Position numbers and translations under genes: made by a program. From the NCBI RefSeq assembly GCF_000252125.1, contig NZ_AHKF01000010.1, positions 62,001-126,000 on the forward strand: a stretch of 64,000 nucleotides of DNA, given 5' to 3'. The notes beneath the pieces are model-generated. The model saw only the letters and a program-made list of their open reading frames with translations. It did no database searches and was not told where the DNA came from. The DNA is from Flavobacterium frigoris PS1. GTDB taxonomy: Bacteria > Bacteroidota > Bacteroidia > Flavobacteriales > Flavobacteriaceae. How positions within the stretch are numbered: the stretch's first letter is position 1; each line of letters begins with the position of its first letter. Below are positions 1 to 7,758 of the stretch, in pieces.

Positions 1-1482
1 AAACACAATTTCGTTATAAGATGGATTGTAATAGGCATTCACCGTTTGTGGTGACATGTTCCATTTTGTTTTGTCTACTGGCTTATTCAAATCTGCTAAA
101 TCTTGCTCAAATCGCCACTTAGCCATGTTTTTTGTATTATCAAAATAAGTACCACCTTCTTCTGGACTTTTAATAACTAATGCAGAATAGTCTTTCCATT
201 TGTCAGGATATCCAATTTTGATTTTTGACTTGTGCAACTTTTCAACAGCACTCACTTTAGTCTCTGGCGACATCCATGATAAATTATTGATTCTGTTTTC
301 AAAAGCGACAAAGATATTTTTTATCATAATCTCCGCTTTTGCTTTGGCTTCAGCCGGAAATTTTTTCTCCACATATAATTTTCCTAATGCCTCACCTATT
401 CTACCATTAATTACCTGCAACGCTCTCTCATCACTTGGCCTCTGCTTCACGGCACCAGTTAAGGTTTTACCATAAAAATCAAAGTTTGCATCTTCAATAG
501 TTGTTGACAACTGGCTTGAAGCTCTATTTAATAATGACCAACGCATGTATGCTTTCCAGTCATCCACTTTGTTCTCTTTTAATACTGACTCTAAGGCCGC
601 CATGTATTTAGGTTGCGAAACGATTAATGAATCCACGTTTTTCAATCCTATTTTTGTAAAGTAGTTGTCCCAATTTATAGATGGAGTCAATTTCTGCAAA
701 TCAGAAACCGTCATTGGGTTGTAAGACTTTCTTCTATCCCTTCTTTCAACACGGTCAAATCTTGGTTTTGACATTTCGATCTCCAATGCCAAAATTTGTT
801 CTGCATGTGTTTTTGCTTCTACTGGTTTTTCACCTAGAAACCCTAACATCTTTGCAACGTGAAGAACGTACTTCTCTCTTTTTTCTTTAGAATCTTTATC
901 TTCTGAAACATAATAATCCCTATCCGGAAGACCAACTCCTCCGGGTCCTACACTAATTACATTACGATTACTGTTCTTAGCATCAGCTCCTACATTAGCA
1001 CCAAAAAAGCCAATTCCTCCTAAAGGCTCCATTTCAATCATTAAAGCTTCTAAGTCTTTACTGTTTTTAACAGCATCAATCTTTTTTAAATAAGGCTTTA
1101 AAGGTGCTATGCCTAATTTATTTCGACCAACGGTATCCAAAATAGACTTATACAAATTGATAGCCTTTCCTTGATCCGTACTTGATTTATATTTAGGGTT
1201 GTTTACGGATTCTTTTAGAATTGCCAACGCATCTGCATCTGTGCTTTGTCTTAGTTCGTCAAAGCTCCCCCAACGGGTTCTGTCGCTTGGAATTTCCGTA
1301 TTGTCTAACCAGGTTCCATTCACATATCGAAAGAAATCATTACTTGGCTTTACATTCTTATCCATGTAATTAATGTTAATTCCAGGTTGCACGGGTACCG
1401 AAACATTTTGTGCTTGAGTAGCTGCAAGTCCCATAATTGCTGGTATTGCAAAAAGAATTTTTTTGTTTATTTTGTTCCTCAT
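1..1482 (-). CDS. M13 family zinc metallopeptidase (neprilysin/PepO type), C-terminus outside window
   Basis: Reading leftward from an ATG at 1482, 494 codons stay open to the window edge. The product starts with a Lys-rich n-region and a hydrophobic signal peptide ending near ATQAQ, then an M13 N-terminal domain closely matching the next gene: GINI, FFRYVNGTWLD, SDRTRWGSF, YYNPSYNEIVF. The family hydrolyses peptides in the periplasm or at the cell surface with zinc held by HExxH and a downstream Glu. That catalytic part lies left of base 1, so activity cannot be judged here. The gene is a tandem paralogue of the one at 1652-3715 and is separated from it by a long hairpin terminator, so it probably has its own promoter. 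Confidence 0.93.
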   Translation of the reverse strand, partial: MRNKINKKILFAIPAIMGLAATQAQNVSVPVQPGININYMDKNVKPSNDFFRYVNGTWLDNTEIPSDRTRWGSFDELRQSTDADALAILKESVNNPKYKSSTDQGKAINLYKSILDTVGRNKLGIAPLKPYLKKIDAVKNSKDLEALMIEMEPLGGIGFFGANVGADAKNSNRNVISVGPGGVGLPDRDYYVSEDKDSKEKREKYVLHVAKMLGFLGEKPVEAKTHAEQILALEIEMSKPRFDRVERRDRRKSYNPMTVSDLQKLTPSINWDNYFTKIGLKNVDSLIVSQPKYMAALESVLKENKVDDWKAYMRWSLLNRASSQLSTTIEDANFDFYGKTLTGAVKQRPSDERALQVINGRIGEALGKLYVEKKFPAEAKAKAEIMIKNIFVAFENRINNLSWMSPETKVSAVEKLHKSKIKIGYPDKWKDYSALVIKSPEEGGTYFDNTKNMAKWRFEQDLADLNKPVDKTKWNMSPQTVNAYYNPSYNEIVF

Positions 1483-1589
1483 TTTTATTCTTGCTAAATT
1501 ATTTAGACAAATATAATTAATAAACAGTAATCAATTATATAAATTATTCCAGCATAAAAAAAGAAATCAATCAGCTATTAACATAAAAA

Positions 1590-1644
1590 CATCTATAAAC
1601 GCACAAAACCCGAATTTTATTCGGATTTTGTGCGTTTATAGATG
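1590..1644 (-). terminator. Very long perfect-type hairpin terminator between the two M13 genes
   Basis: Arms 1590-1614 and 1620-1644 are 25 nt each with a single mismatch and a 5-nt loop. On the minus strand the stem is followed by a T-rich run. It lies just after the stop codon of the 1652-3715 gene, so it should end that transcript and insulate the downstream paralogue. Confidence 0.85.
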
Positions 1645-1651
1645 AATCAAA

Positions 1652-3715
1652 TTACCAGATTTTTACTCTTTTTTCTGGCTCGATATACATACCGTCTCCT
1701 TTTTTAATTTCAAATGCTTTATAAAAAGCATCAACATTTTGTACCGGAACATAAGCTCTATACATTCCCGGAGAATGTGGATCTGTTTTTACTTGGTTTT
1801 TTATCGCTTCATCACGCGATTTCGTTCTCCAAACTGTAGTCCAAGCAATGAAAAATCGTTGTTCAGGTGTGAATCCATCAATAAGTCCCGGATTCTTATT
1901 TTCTTTGAGATACAATTGCAAACCATCATAAGCAGCGTTAACACCGCCTAAATCGCCTATGTTTTCTCCAAGAGTAAACTTACCATCAACATGAACGCCT
2001 GGCAATGGTTCCAAAGCACTGTATTGATCTGCAAGAGCAGTTCCTAAGGTTGTGAATTGTTCTAAATCTCCGCTAGTCCACCAGTCCACCAAGTTCCCAT
2101 CGGCGTTATAACGTGCTCCTGAATCATCAAAACCATGAGAAATTTCATGACCAATAACTGCCCCGATTCCCCCATAATTTACTGCTTCATCAGCTTGGTA
2201 GTTATAAAAAGGTGGTTGTAAAATAGCTGCCGGAAAAACAATCTCATTATAAGAAGGATTGTAATAAGCGTTTACCGTTTGCGGAGACATATACCATTCA
2301 GTCTTATCCACTGGCTTATTCAGCTTGTCGATATCCTTTTGAAATCCCCATCTTGCTATACTTTTCACATTTTCAAAATAACTTCCACCTTCAGCTATTC
2401 CTTTAATTTCTAATTTTGAATAATCTTTCCATTTATCTGGATATCCTATTTTAATGGTAATTTTATTTAGCTTTTCGATGGCCTTAACTTTAGTCTCTGC
2501 CGACATCCAAGTTAAATTATTGATTCGGTTTTGATAAGCAAGAATAATATTCTTAATCATCTTCTCCGCTTTTACTTTTGCTTCAGCAGGAAATTTAGCC
2601 TCTACATATAACTTACCTAATGCTTCCCCTACAGTACCATTGACCGTTTGCAATGCTTTTTCTTCACGTGGTCTTTGCTTGATTGCTCCGGTCAGTGTTT
2701 TTCCGTAAAAATCAAAGTTCGCCTCTTCTATTTTTGTAGATAATAAAGGAGTAGAACCGTTGATTAAATTCCATTTCATGTATTCTTTCCAGGCCGAAAC
2801 ATTATTTTCAGAAAGAATAGTTTGCAATGCTTTCATGTATTTCGGTTGGCTAACGATAACGGTGTCTAGCTTTGTAAAACCAATTTCTGTAAAATAGTTG
2901 TTCCAATTAATTGCTGGAGTCATTTTCTGTAATTCGGCTACAGTCATCGGATTGTACTGTAATCTTCCGTCTCTACGTTCTACTCTATCTAAACGTGGTT
3001 TAGACATTTCAATCTCTAAAGCTAAAATTTTACTTGCATTCTCTTTAGATTCCTCCGGAGATTCTCCAATAAACTGCAACATTCTTGCGATATGCAACTC
3101 ATATTTCTGACGTTTCTCTTTAGTATCTTTTTCTTCTGATGTGTAATAATCCTTGTCAGGTAATCCTAATCTTCCAACACCAATACTAAGTGAGTTTTTA
3201 GCACTGTTTTTATCATCAGCTCCAACTCCAACCCCAAAAAAACCAATTCCACCAGTAGGTTCCATTTCAACTAATAGCTGTTGCAAATCAGCAGTATTTT
3301 CTACTTTGTCAATTTTAGCCAAATAGGGTAACAAAGGGCTTATGTCTTGTTTATCTCTGGCAACAGTATCTAGAATAGTATTAAAAAGATTGATTGCTTT
3401 TCCCTGATCAGTATTCGATTTGTATTTTGGATTCTTAGAAGCTTCTTTTAAAATTGTCAAAGCATCTTTATCTGTTTTTTTAAGCAATTCATTAAAACTC
3501 CCCCAAGAAGTTCTGTCACTGGGAATTTCAGTTTTGTCAAGCCAAGCACCATTTACAAATCTAAAGAAATCATCAGCAGGTTTCACTTTATTATCAAAGT
3601 ATGAAACATTAATTCCAGGTTCTTTAACGGTGGTCTTCTTCTGAGCTTGAGCTTCTGTAAATCCAATTATTGCAGGAATCACAAAAAGCAATTGCTTATT
3701 CAACTTTATTTTCAT
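1652..3715 (-). CDS. M13 family zinc metallopeptidase (neprilysin/PepO type)
   Basis: The 687-residue product is a full-length M13 peptidase with a signal peptide of about 24 residues ending in EAQAQ. The N-terminal M13 domain is followed by the catalytic domain, with the zinc motif HEISH near residue 522, the third-ligand motif ENIGD near 583 and the C-terminal VKIW. Members are secreted or outer-membrane endopeptidases acting on oligopeptides. The length is typical and all catalytic motifs visible in the sequence are present. It is the upstream member of a tandem pair with 1-1482, in a separate transcription unit because a strong hairpin follows its stop. The substrate is unknown. Confidence 0.95.
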   Translation of the reverse strand: MKIKLNKQLLFVIPAIIGFTEAQAQKKTTVKEPGINVSYFDNKVKPADDFFRFVNGAWLDKTEIPSDRTSWGSFNELLKKTDKDALTILKEASKNPKYKSNTDQGKAINLFNTILDTVARDKQDISPLLPYLAKIDKVENTADLQQLLVEMEPTGGIGFFGVGVGADDKNSAKNSLSIGVGRLGLPDKDYYTSEEKDTKEKRQKYELHIARMLQFIGESPEESKENASKILALEIEMSKPRLDRVERRDGRLQYNPMTVAELQKMTPAINWNNYFTEIGFTKLDTVIVSQPKYMKALQTILSENNVSAWKEYMKWNLINGSTPLLSTKIEEANFDFYGKTLTGAIKQRPREEKALQTVNGTVGEALGKLYVEAKFPAEAKVKAEKMIKNIILAYQNRINNLTWMSAETKVKAIEKLNKITIKIGYPDKWKDYSKLEIKGIAEGGSYFENVKSIARWGFQKDIDKLNKPVDKTEWYMSPQTVNAYYNPSYNEIVFPAAILQPPFYNYQADEAVNYGGIGAVIGHEISHGFDDSGARYNADGNLVDWWTSGDLEQFTTLGTALADQYSALEPLPGVHVDGKFTLGENIGDLGGVNAAYDGLQLYLKENKNPGLIDGFTPEQRFFIAWTTVWRTKSRDEAIKNQVKTDPHSPGMYRAYVPVQNVDAFYKAFEIKKGDGMYIEPEKRVKIW

Positions 3716-3829
3716 ATTTTTTTATTGTTTAGTTAGTATCACAAAGCTATTGATAAAAGTTTTAATAATTGTTGATTTTTGATTGAATTAACAGTTGTTA
3801 AAGTCGCTTTAAAACAGCCTTCTTTTTTG

Positions 3830-3837
3830 TATTTTTG
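3830..3837 (+). promoter_or_regulatory. Bacteroidetes -7 box (TATTTTTG) before the SCO1 gene
   Basis: The octamer matches TAnnTTTG and lies about 16 nt upstream of the ATG at 3853. It overlaps a TTG that could be misread as a start at 3835. No well-spaced -33 element is obvious. Confidence 0.45.
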
Positions 3838-3852
3838 CGTAAATTATTTTCT

Positions 3853-4518
3853 ATGAAATCTATTTTAATTAAATACCGAATATTTTTCGGTGTTTTTTTC
3901 ACACTATCAGCTATTATTCTATACTTATTTTACACAGCTCTAAAACCAGTTAAAACGCTTCCTATATACAATCCGGCAGACGTAAATCCCGAGCTGGTTG
4001 ACAGTACCGTTCAGTATATCAGCAAATACCATACTATAGCTGATTTTTCTTTTGTGAACCAAAACGGAAAAACAATAACCCAAAAGGATTATGAAGGCAA
4101 GATATATGTTGCCGACTTTTTCTTCACCACCTGTCCTTCCATTTGTCCAAAAATGACAGCCAATTTATTTGATGTTCAAAAAGCCATTATCAATAACCCA
4201 AAAGTAATGTTACTTTCTCATACTGTCTTTCCTGAAAACGATAATGTTGCAGTTTTAAAAGCCTACGCAATTAAAAACGGAGTTGATGACAGCAAGTGGA
4301 ACTTAGTAACTGGGGACAAAAAAGAAATTTACACTATGGCCAGAAAATCCTATCTAGCCGTTAAAATGGGAAAACCAAACGAGCTATATGATATGGTTCA
4401 TACTGAAAATTTTGTGTTAGTAGATGCTAAAAGGAGAGTTCGTGGTTTTTATGACGGAACTAAAAAAGAAGACATTCAAAAACTAATAGAAGATATTAAT
4501 TTTTTAAGCAACGAATAG
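3853..4518 (+). CDS. SCO1/SenC family copper chaperone (thioredoxin fold)
   Basis: The ATG at 3853 is preferred to the upstream in-frame TTG at 3835, because that TTG lies inside a -7 promoter box. The 221-residue product has one N-terminal membrane anchor (about residues 7-25) and a thioredoxin-like domain carrying the copper site CPSIC (about 93-97) with the distant His in DMVHTENF (about 182). SCO proteins deliver copper to, or reduce, the CuA site of cytochrome c oxidase on the outer face of the cytoplasmic membrane. No oxidase genes are adjacent. The neighbour is the feo iron operon, so the link here is to metals in general. Redox function without copper delivery is possible. Confidence 0.92.
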   Translation: MKSILIKYRIFFGVFFTLSAIILYLFYTALKPVKTLPIYNPADVNPELVDSTVQYISKYHTIADFSFVNQNGKTITQKDYEGKIYVADFFFTTCPSICPKMTANLFDVQKAIINNPKVMLLSHTVFPENDNVAVLKAYAIKNGVDDSKWNLVTGDKKEIYTMARKSYLAVKMGKPNELYDMVHTENFVLVDAKRRVRGFYDGTKKEDIQKLIEDINFLSNE

Positions 4519-4610
4519 CCTCGCTTATTAGGAATTTTCATCGCTTCCAAACCCTAGTCAAAAGACTTCTTTTTTTACACCCTTGAAATAGTTTAAATAA
4601 GTTATAAAAG

Positions 4611-4622
4611 TGATAATTATCA
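4611..4622. promoter_or_regulatory. Fur-like palindrome at the feoA promoter
   Basis: TGATAATTATCA is a perfect 12-bp palindrome made of the GATAAT/ATTATC half-sites typical of Fur operators. It abuts the TTTG -33 element at 4623-4626, a position where a bound repressor would block RNA polymerase. Fur control of feo is well established in other bacteria; here it is inferred. Confidence 0.7.
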
Positions 4623-4652
4623 TTTGATTTAGTATTATAATATGTACTTTTG
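4623..4652 (+). promoter_or_regulatory. feoAB promoter (TTTG-N18-TACTTTTG)
   Basis: TTTG at 4623-4626 and TACTTTTG at 4645-4652 are 18 nt apart, matching the Bacteroidetes housekeeping promoter. Transcription would start about 20 nt before the feoA start codon. Confidence 0.75.
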
Positions 4653-4678
4653 CAATATTAATTCAATCTAAATAAGAC

Positions 4679-4918
4679 TTGCGAACAACGATAAATTCAC
4701 TTAAAAAAGGCGAGAAAGCCATTATCAAAGATTTTGATATTGACATTATTCCATTAAAACTTCTTGAAATGGGTTGCTTACCCGGAAATACGGTCGAATT
4801 GTTGCAAATCGCACCTTTTGGTGACCCTTTATATTTAGATATCAACGGCTCCCATTTAGCCATTCGCATTGAGACAGCTAAAGAGATTGAAGTTGAACTA
4901 ATAAAAATTACGCTTTAA
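4679..4918 (+). CDS. feoA: FeoA, ferrous iron transport accessory protein
   Basis: The 79-residue protein has the SH3-like FeoA fold: a start near MRTTINSLKKGEKAII, then the LLEMGCLPG and DPLYLDINGSHLAIR segments. It begins with TTG at 4679; no in-frame ATG lies near the N-terminus, and the promoter sits just upstream. FeoA is a small cytosolic partner thought to modulate the FeoB GTPase/transporter. Its stop codon overlaps the feoB ATG by one base (TAATG), which implies translational coupling. The Fur-like palindrome upstream suggests iron repression. Confidence 0.93.
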   Translation: MRTTINSLKKGEKAIIKDFDIDIIPLKLLEMGCLPGNTVELLQIAPFGDPLYLDINGSHLAIRIETAKEIEVELIKITL

Positions 4919-7017
4919 TGATCAACACTAATATCAATGTCGCCTTAATAGGTAATCCAAATACGGGTAAAACTTCTGTTTTTAACCAATTGACTGGACT
5001 GAACCAACAAGTAGGGAATTATCCTGGAATCACCGTTGAAAAGAAGATAGGTTTTTGCAAATTACCATATAATATAAAGGCAAACATTTTAGACTTACCA
5101 GGTACCTATAGCCTGAATGCTAGTTCGATTGACGAGAATGTCGTAATTGAATTGATGCTTAACAAAAATGATAAATTATATCCAGACGTAGCCCTAGTAG
5201 TTACAGATGTAGAAAATCTAAAGAGAAATTTACTTCTTTTCACCCAAATAAAAGACTTGGAAATCCCTACCATTCTAGTTATCAATATGGCAGACCGAAT
5301 GGAACACAAGGGGATCACTCTAAACATACCCTATCTTGAGGAACATTTAAAGACAAAAATTGCCCTTATCAGTTCCCGAAAAGGTTTTGGAATCACTGAG
5401 CTAAAAGAATTGATAGTCACCTATAAATCTATTTCAAGCGAACCTTGTTTGAATGCTTCAGTTATTGATACAGAATATTTCAACAGTCTGCGTAAAGCAT
5501 TTCCAAACCAGTTGTTATACAAACTGTGGTTAGTGATTACTCAAGATGTAAATTTCTTGAATTTAGAGCGTAAAGAGATTCAGGGTTCTTTTACTAAATC
5601 ACATTCCGATTTAAAGCGTTTACAACAAAAAGAAACGATCAAGCGATATCAGTTCATCAATGATGTACTGAAAGAGGGACTCAAAGTAGATGCGACATTA
5701 GCAAAAGATTTCAGAAGCAAACTGGATCGTGTTTTAACCCATAAAATATGGGGCTACGTAATTTTCTTTGCTATACTATTCGTTATTTTTCAATCCATTT
5801 TCGACTGGTCAAAAATTCCGATGGATTTCATTGACAGCACCTTTGCCTCATTAGGTACGTTAGCAAACGATTCACTGCCGTCTGGTGTTTTAACGAATTT
5901 GATTTCGCAGGGAATCATCCCCGGAATCGGTGGAATACTAATTTTTATACCGCAAATCGCGTTCTTATTTTTATTCATTTCCATATTAGAAGAAAGTGGC
6001 TATATGAGTAGAGTTGTTTTCTTGATGGATAAAATAATGCGTAAATTTGGTTTATCTGGAAAAAGTGTTGTTCCCTTAATTTCAGGGACTGCTTGCGCTA
6101 TACCGGCTATTATGGCAACGCGAAATATTGAAAATTGGAAAGAACGCTTAATTACCATTCTGGTAACACCATTTACAACTTGCTCCGCACGACTACCTGT
6201 TTACGCAATTATAATAGCATTGGTAATTCCAGATACTCGTGTATTTGGTATCTTTAATCTTCAAGGATTGACGTTAATGCTATTGTATCTTTTGGGTTTT
6301 GGTATGGCTATATTTTCAGCTCATATTTTAAATAAAATTTTAAAAATAAAAGGGAAGACGTTTTTTGTGGTTGAAATGCCAAACTACAAATTGCCAATGT
6401 TCAAAAACGTAGCAATCAACGTCATTGAAAAAACCAAAGCTTTCGTTTTTGGAGCGGGGAAAATAATTTTAGCTATATCAATAGTTCTATGGTTTATGGC
6501 ATCTTATGGTCCAGGTGAAGAATTTAATAACGCTGATGAAATAATACGCACTACGACTGACAATACTACTCTGACGCAACAACAGCTACAAAACAAAGTG
6601 GCCTCATATAAACTTGAGAATTCTTATATTGGAATTATGGGAAAAACGATTGAACCCGCAATCTCGCCTTTAGGATATGATTGGAAGATTGGGATTGCAG
6701 TTTTAACTTCCTTTGCGGCTAGAGAGGTCTTTGTAGGTACCTTAGCCACCATATATAGTGTAGGCGACAGTGACAATGAAGACACGATAAAAAATAAAAT
6801 GGCTGCTGAAATCAACCCCGTAACAGGAAAGAAAATATTCAACTTTGCCTCAGGAATCTCATTGTTGTTATTTTATGCTTTTGCTTTACAATGTGCCAGC
6901 ACTTTAGCTATTACCCGAAAAGAAACCAATTCCTGGAAATGGCCTCTGGGACAACTTATTTTCATGAGTGGATTTGCTTATGTTTTGGCATTGATTGCCT
7001 ATCAAATTTTAAAATAA
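4918..7017 (+). CDS. feoB: FeoB, ferrous iron transporter (G-protein domain plus permease)
   Basis: The 699-residue protein has an N-terminal cytosolic GTPase domain with G1 GNPNTGKTS (about 12-20), the switch threonine in NYPGITVE, G3 DLPGTY (about 59-64) and G4 NMAD (about 122-125). A helical linker follows, then the membrane domain with two Gate regions that include SGTACAIPAIMATR and TTCSARLPVY. It imports Fe2+ across the cytoplasmic membrane. The start overlaps the feoA stop by one base. A small Cys-rich membrane peptide gene follows 6 nt after the stop, completing an operon of feoA, feoB and that gene. Length and motifs are typical. Confidence 0.97.
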   Translation: MINTNINVALIGNPNTGKTSVFNQLTGLNQQVGNYPGITVEKKIGFCKLPYNIKANILDLPGTYSLNASSIDENVVIELMLNKNDKLYPDVALVVTDVENLKRNLLLFTQIKDLEIPTILVINMADRMEHKGITLNIPYLEEHLKTKIALISSRKGFGITELKELIVTYKSISSEPCLNASVIDTEYFNSLRKAFPNQLLYKLWLVITQDVNFLNLERKEIQGSFTKSHSDLKRLQQKETIKRYQFINDVLKEGLKVDATLAKDFRSKLDRVLTHKIWGYVIFFAILFVIFQSIFDWSKIPMDFIDSTFASLGTLANDSLPSGVLTNLISQGIIPGIGGILIFIPQIAFLFLFISILEESGYMSRVVFLMDKIMRKFGLSGKSVVPLISGTACAIPAIMATRNIENWKERLITILVTPFTTCSARLPVYAIIIALVIPDTRVFGIFNLQGLTLMLLYLLGFGMAIFSAHILNKILKIKGKTFFVVEMPNYKLPMFKNVAINVIEKTKAFVFGAGKIILAISIVLWFMASYGPGEEFNNADEIIRTTTDNTTLTQQQLQNKVASYKLENSYIGIMGKTIEPAISPLGYDWKIGIAVLTSFAAREVFVGTLATIYSVGDSDNEDTIKNKMAAEINPVTGKKIFNFASGISLLLFYAFALQCASTLAITRKETNSWKWPLGQLIFMSGFAYVLALIAYQILK

Positions 7018-7023
7018 ATAGTT

Positions 7024-7149
7024 ATGCTTCAAGAAATTATAGCTTTTACGGCACTCGGAATTGCGCTTGCATTTCTGATAAAAAAATTCTTTTTCAAAAA
7101 GAAAAAATCCGACAAAAATTGTGGAGACGACGACTGTGGTTGTCACTAA
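7024..7149 (+). CDS. FeoB-associated Cys-rich membrane peptide (41 aa)
   Basis: An ATG six bases after the feoB stop opens a 41-codon reading frame. The product has one hydrophobic helix (about residues 4-19), a run of Lys and Phe, and a tail with the pattern C-x4-CGCH. This layout of one transmembrane segment, a basic stretch and a short Cys-rich C-terminus downstream of feoB fits the FeoB-associated Cys-rich membrane protein family, thought to stand in for FeoC in many bacteria. The Cys cluster could bind iron or sense redox state; that is inference. The gene is easily missed because of its size. Confidence 0.83.
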   Translation: MLQEIIAFTALGIALAFLIKKFFFKKKKSDKNCGDDDCGCH

Positions 7150-7271
7150 GAAATAAATAGTTACAGTACGCCTTAAGCAAAAAGAGAGAAACAATACGGT
7201 ATTTTACCTTCAAAAACCTGGTCACTCTAAAAGCGCAAACCAGCTAAATCCTCATTAAAAAAAATCCCCTT

Positions 7272-7304
7272 AATTTAAGTTAATTAATTTATATTAACTA
7301 AATT
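7272..7304. repeat. AT-rich imperfect inverted repeat
   Basis: The arms AATTTAAGTTAAT (7272-7284) and ATTAACTAAATT (7293-7304) pair with one bulged base around an 8-nt spacer. There is no T-tract, so a terminator is unlikely. It could be a protein-binding site or simply AT-rich chance. Confidence 0.35.
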
Positions 7305-7722
7305 TACATAGCGCTTATCCGTAGTTAAAGCCTTAAGGTCAGTTATTTACAGCACCTACTCTGTTAATACATTGGATTTGAATATAATTTCAAGCCTATC
7401 AGCTCTACTCCTACAAAAGCTAATGAAATTGCGTAGCAAGTATAAAAAGGCAATAAAAACACCCCAACACAAATTAATTTTACTGGAAAAAACTACTATA
7501 TCACAAGTAGAACTTTACATCCAAATAAAAAATTATAGTTCTCACGGTTGCTATAACAATTGTGTCTGAACTACTCAATTAAACCTAAATAGATACAGCT
7601 AGCTATTATGAAAATAAAAAGAGACTCCTTTTGATTTCCTGACGAAATCTATAATACGCTGCTTATAAAAAATGCTTAGTCAAGTCGCCAAATGAGAATT
7701 TCATACAATTATTATGTTGCAA

Positions 7723-7737
7723 TTGATTTTAAATCAA
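7723..7737. promoter_or_regulatory. 15-bp palindrome just upstream of the TonB receptor gene
   Basis: TTGATTT-T-AAATCAA has perfect 7-bp arms around a single central base and ends 21 nt before the ATG at 7759. Its position suits an operator in the promoter or leader of the receptor/YfiR/sensor cluster. No regulator gene for it is identified. Confidence 0.45.
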
Positions 7738-7758
7738 AAGGACCAATAACAACTAATT

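Larger units (their letters stand above)
7150..7758. other. 609-bp intergenic region, no convincing gene
   Basis: No open frame here has recognisable protein features. A 65-codon frame at 7372-7569 has no start context or family resemblance. Two dyads stand out: an AT-rich imperfect inverted repeat at 7272-7304 (arms of 13 and 12 nt with one bulge) and a 15-bp palindrome at 7723-7737. The region probably holds the control signals of the receptor gene that follows. Confidence 0.5.

Noticed and set aside
3835-3852. Extended N-terminus of the SCO1 protein from a TTG start
   Set aside because: The TTG is the end of a TATTTTTG promoter box, and the ATG at 3853 gives a normal anchor.
7372-7569. 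65-codon open frame in the intergenic region before the TonB receptor
   Set aside because: It has a TTG start, no ribosome or promoter context, biased low-complexity composition and no family resemblance.
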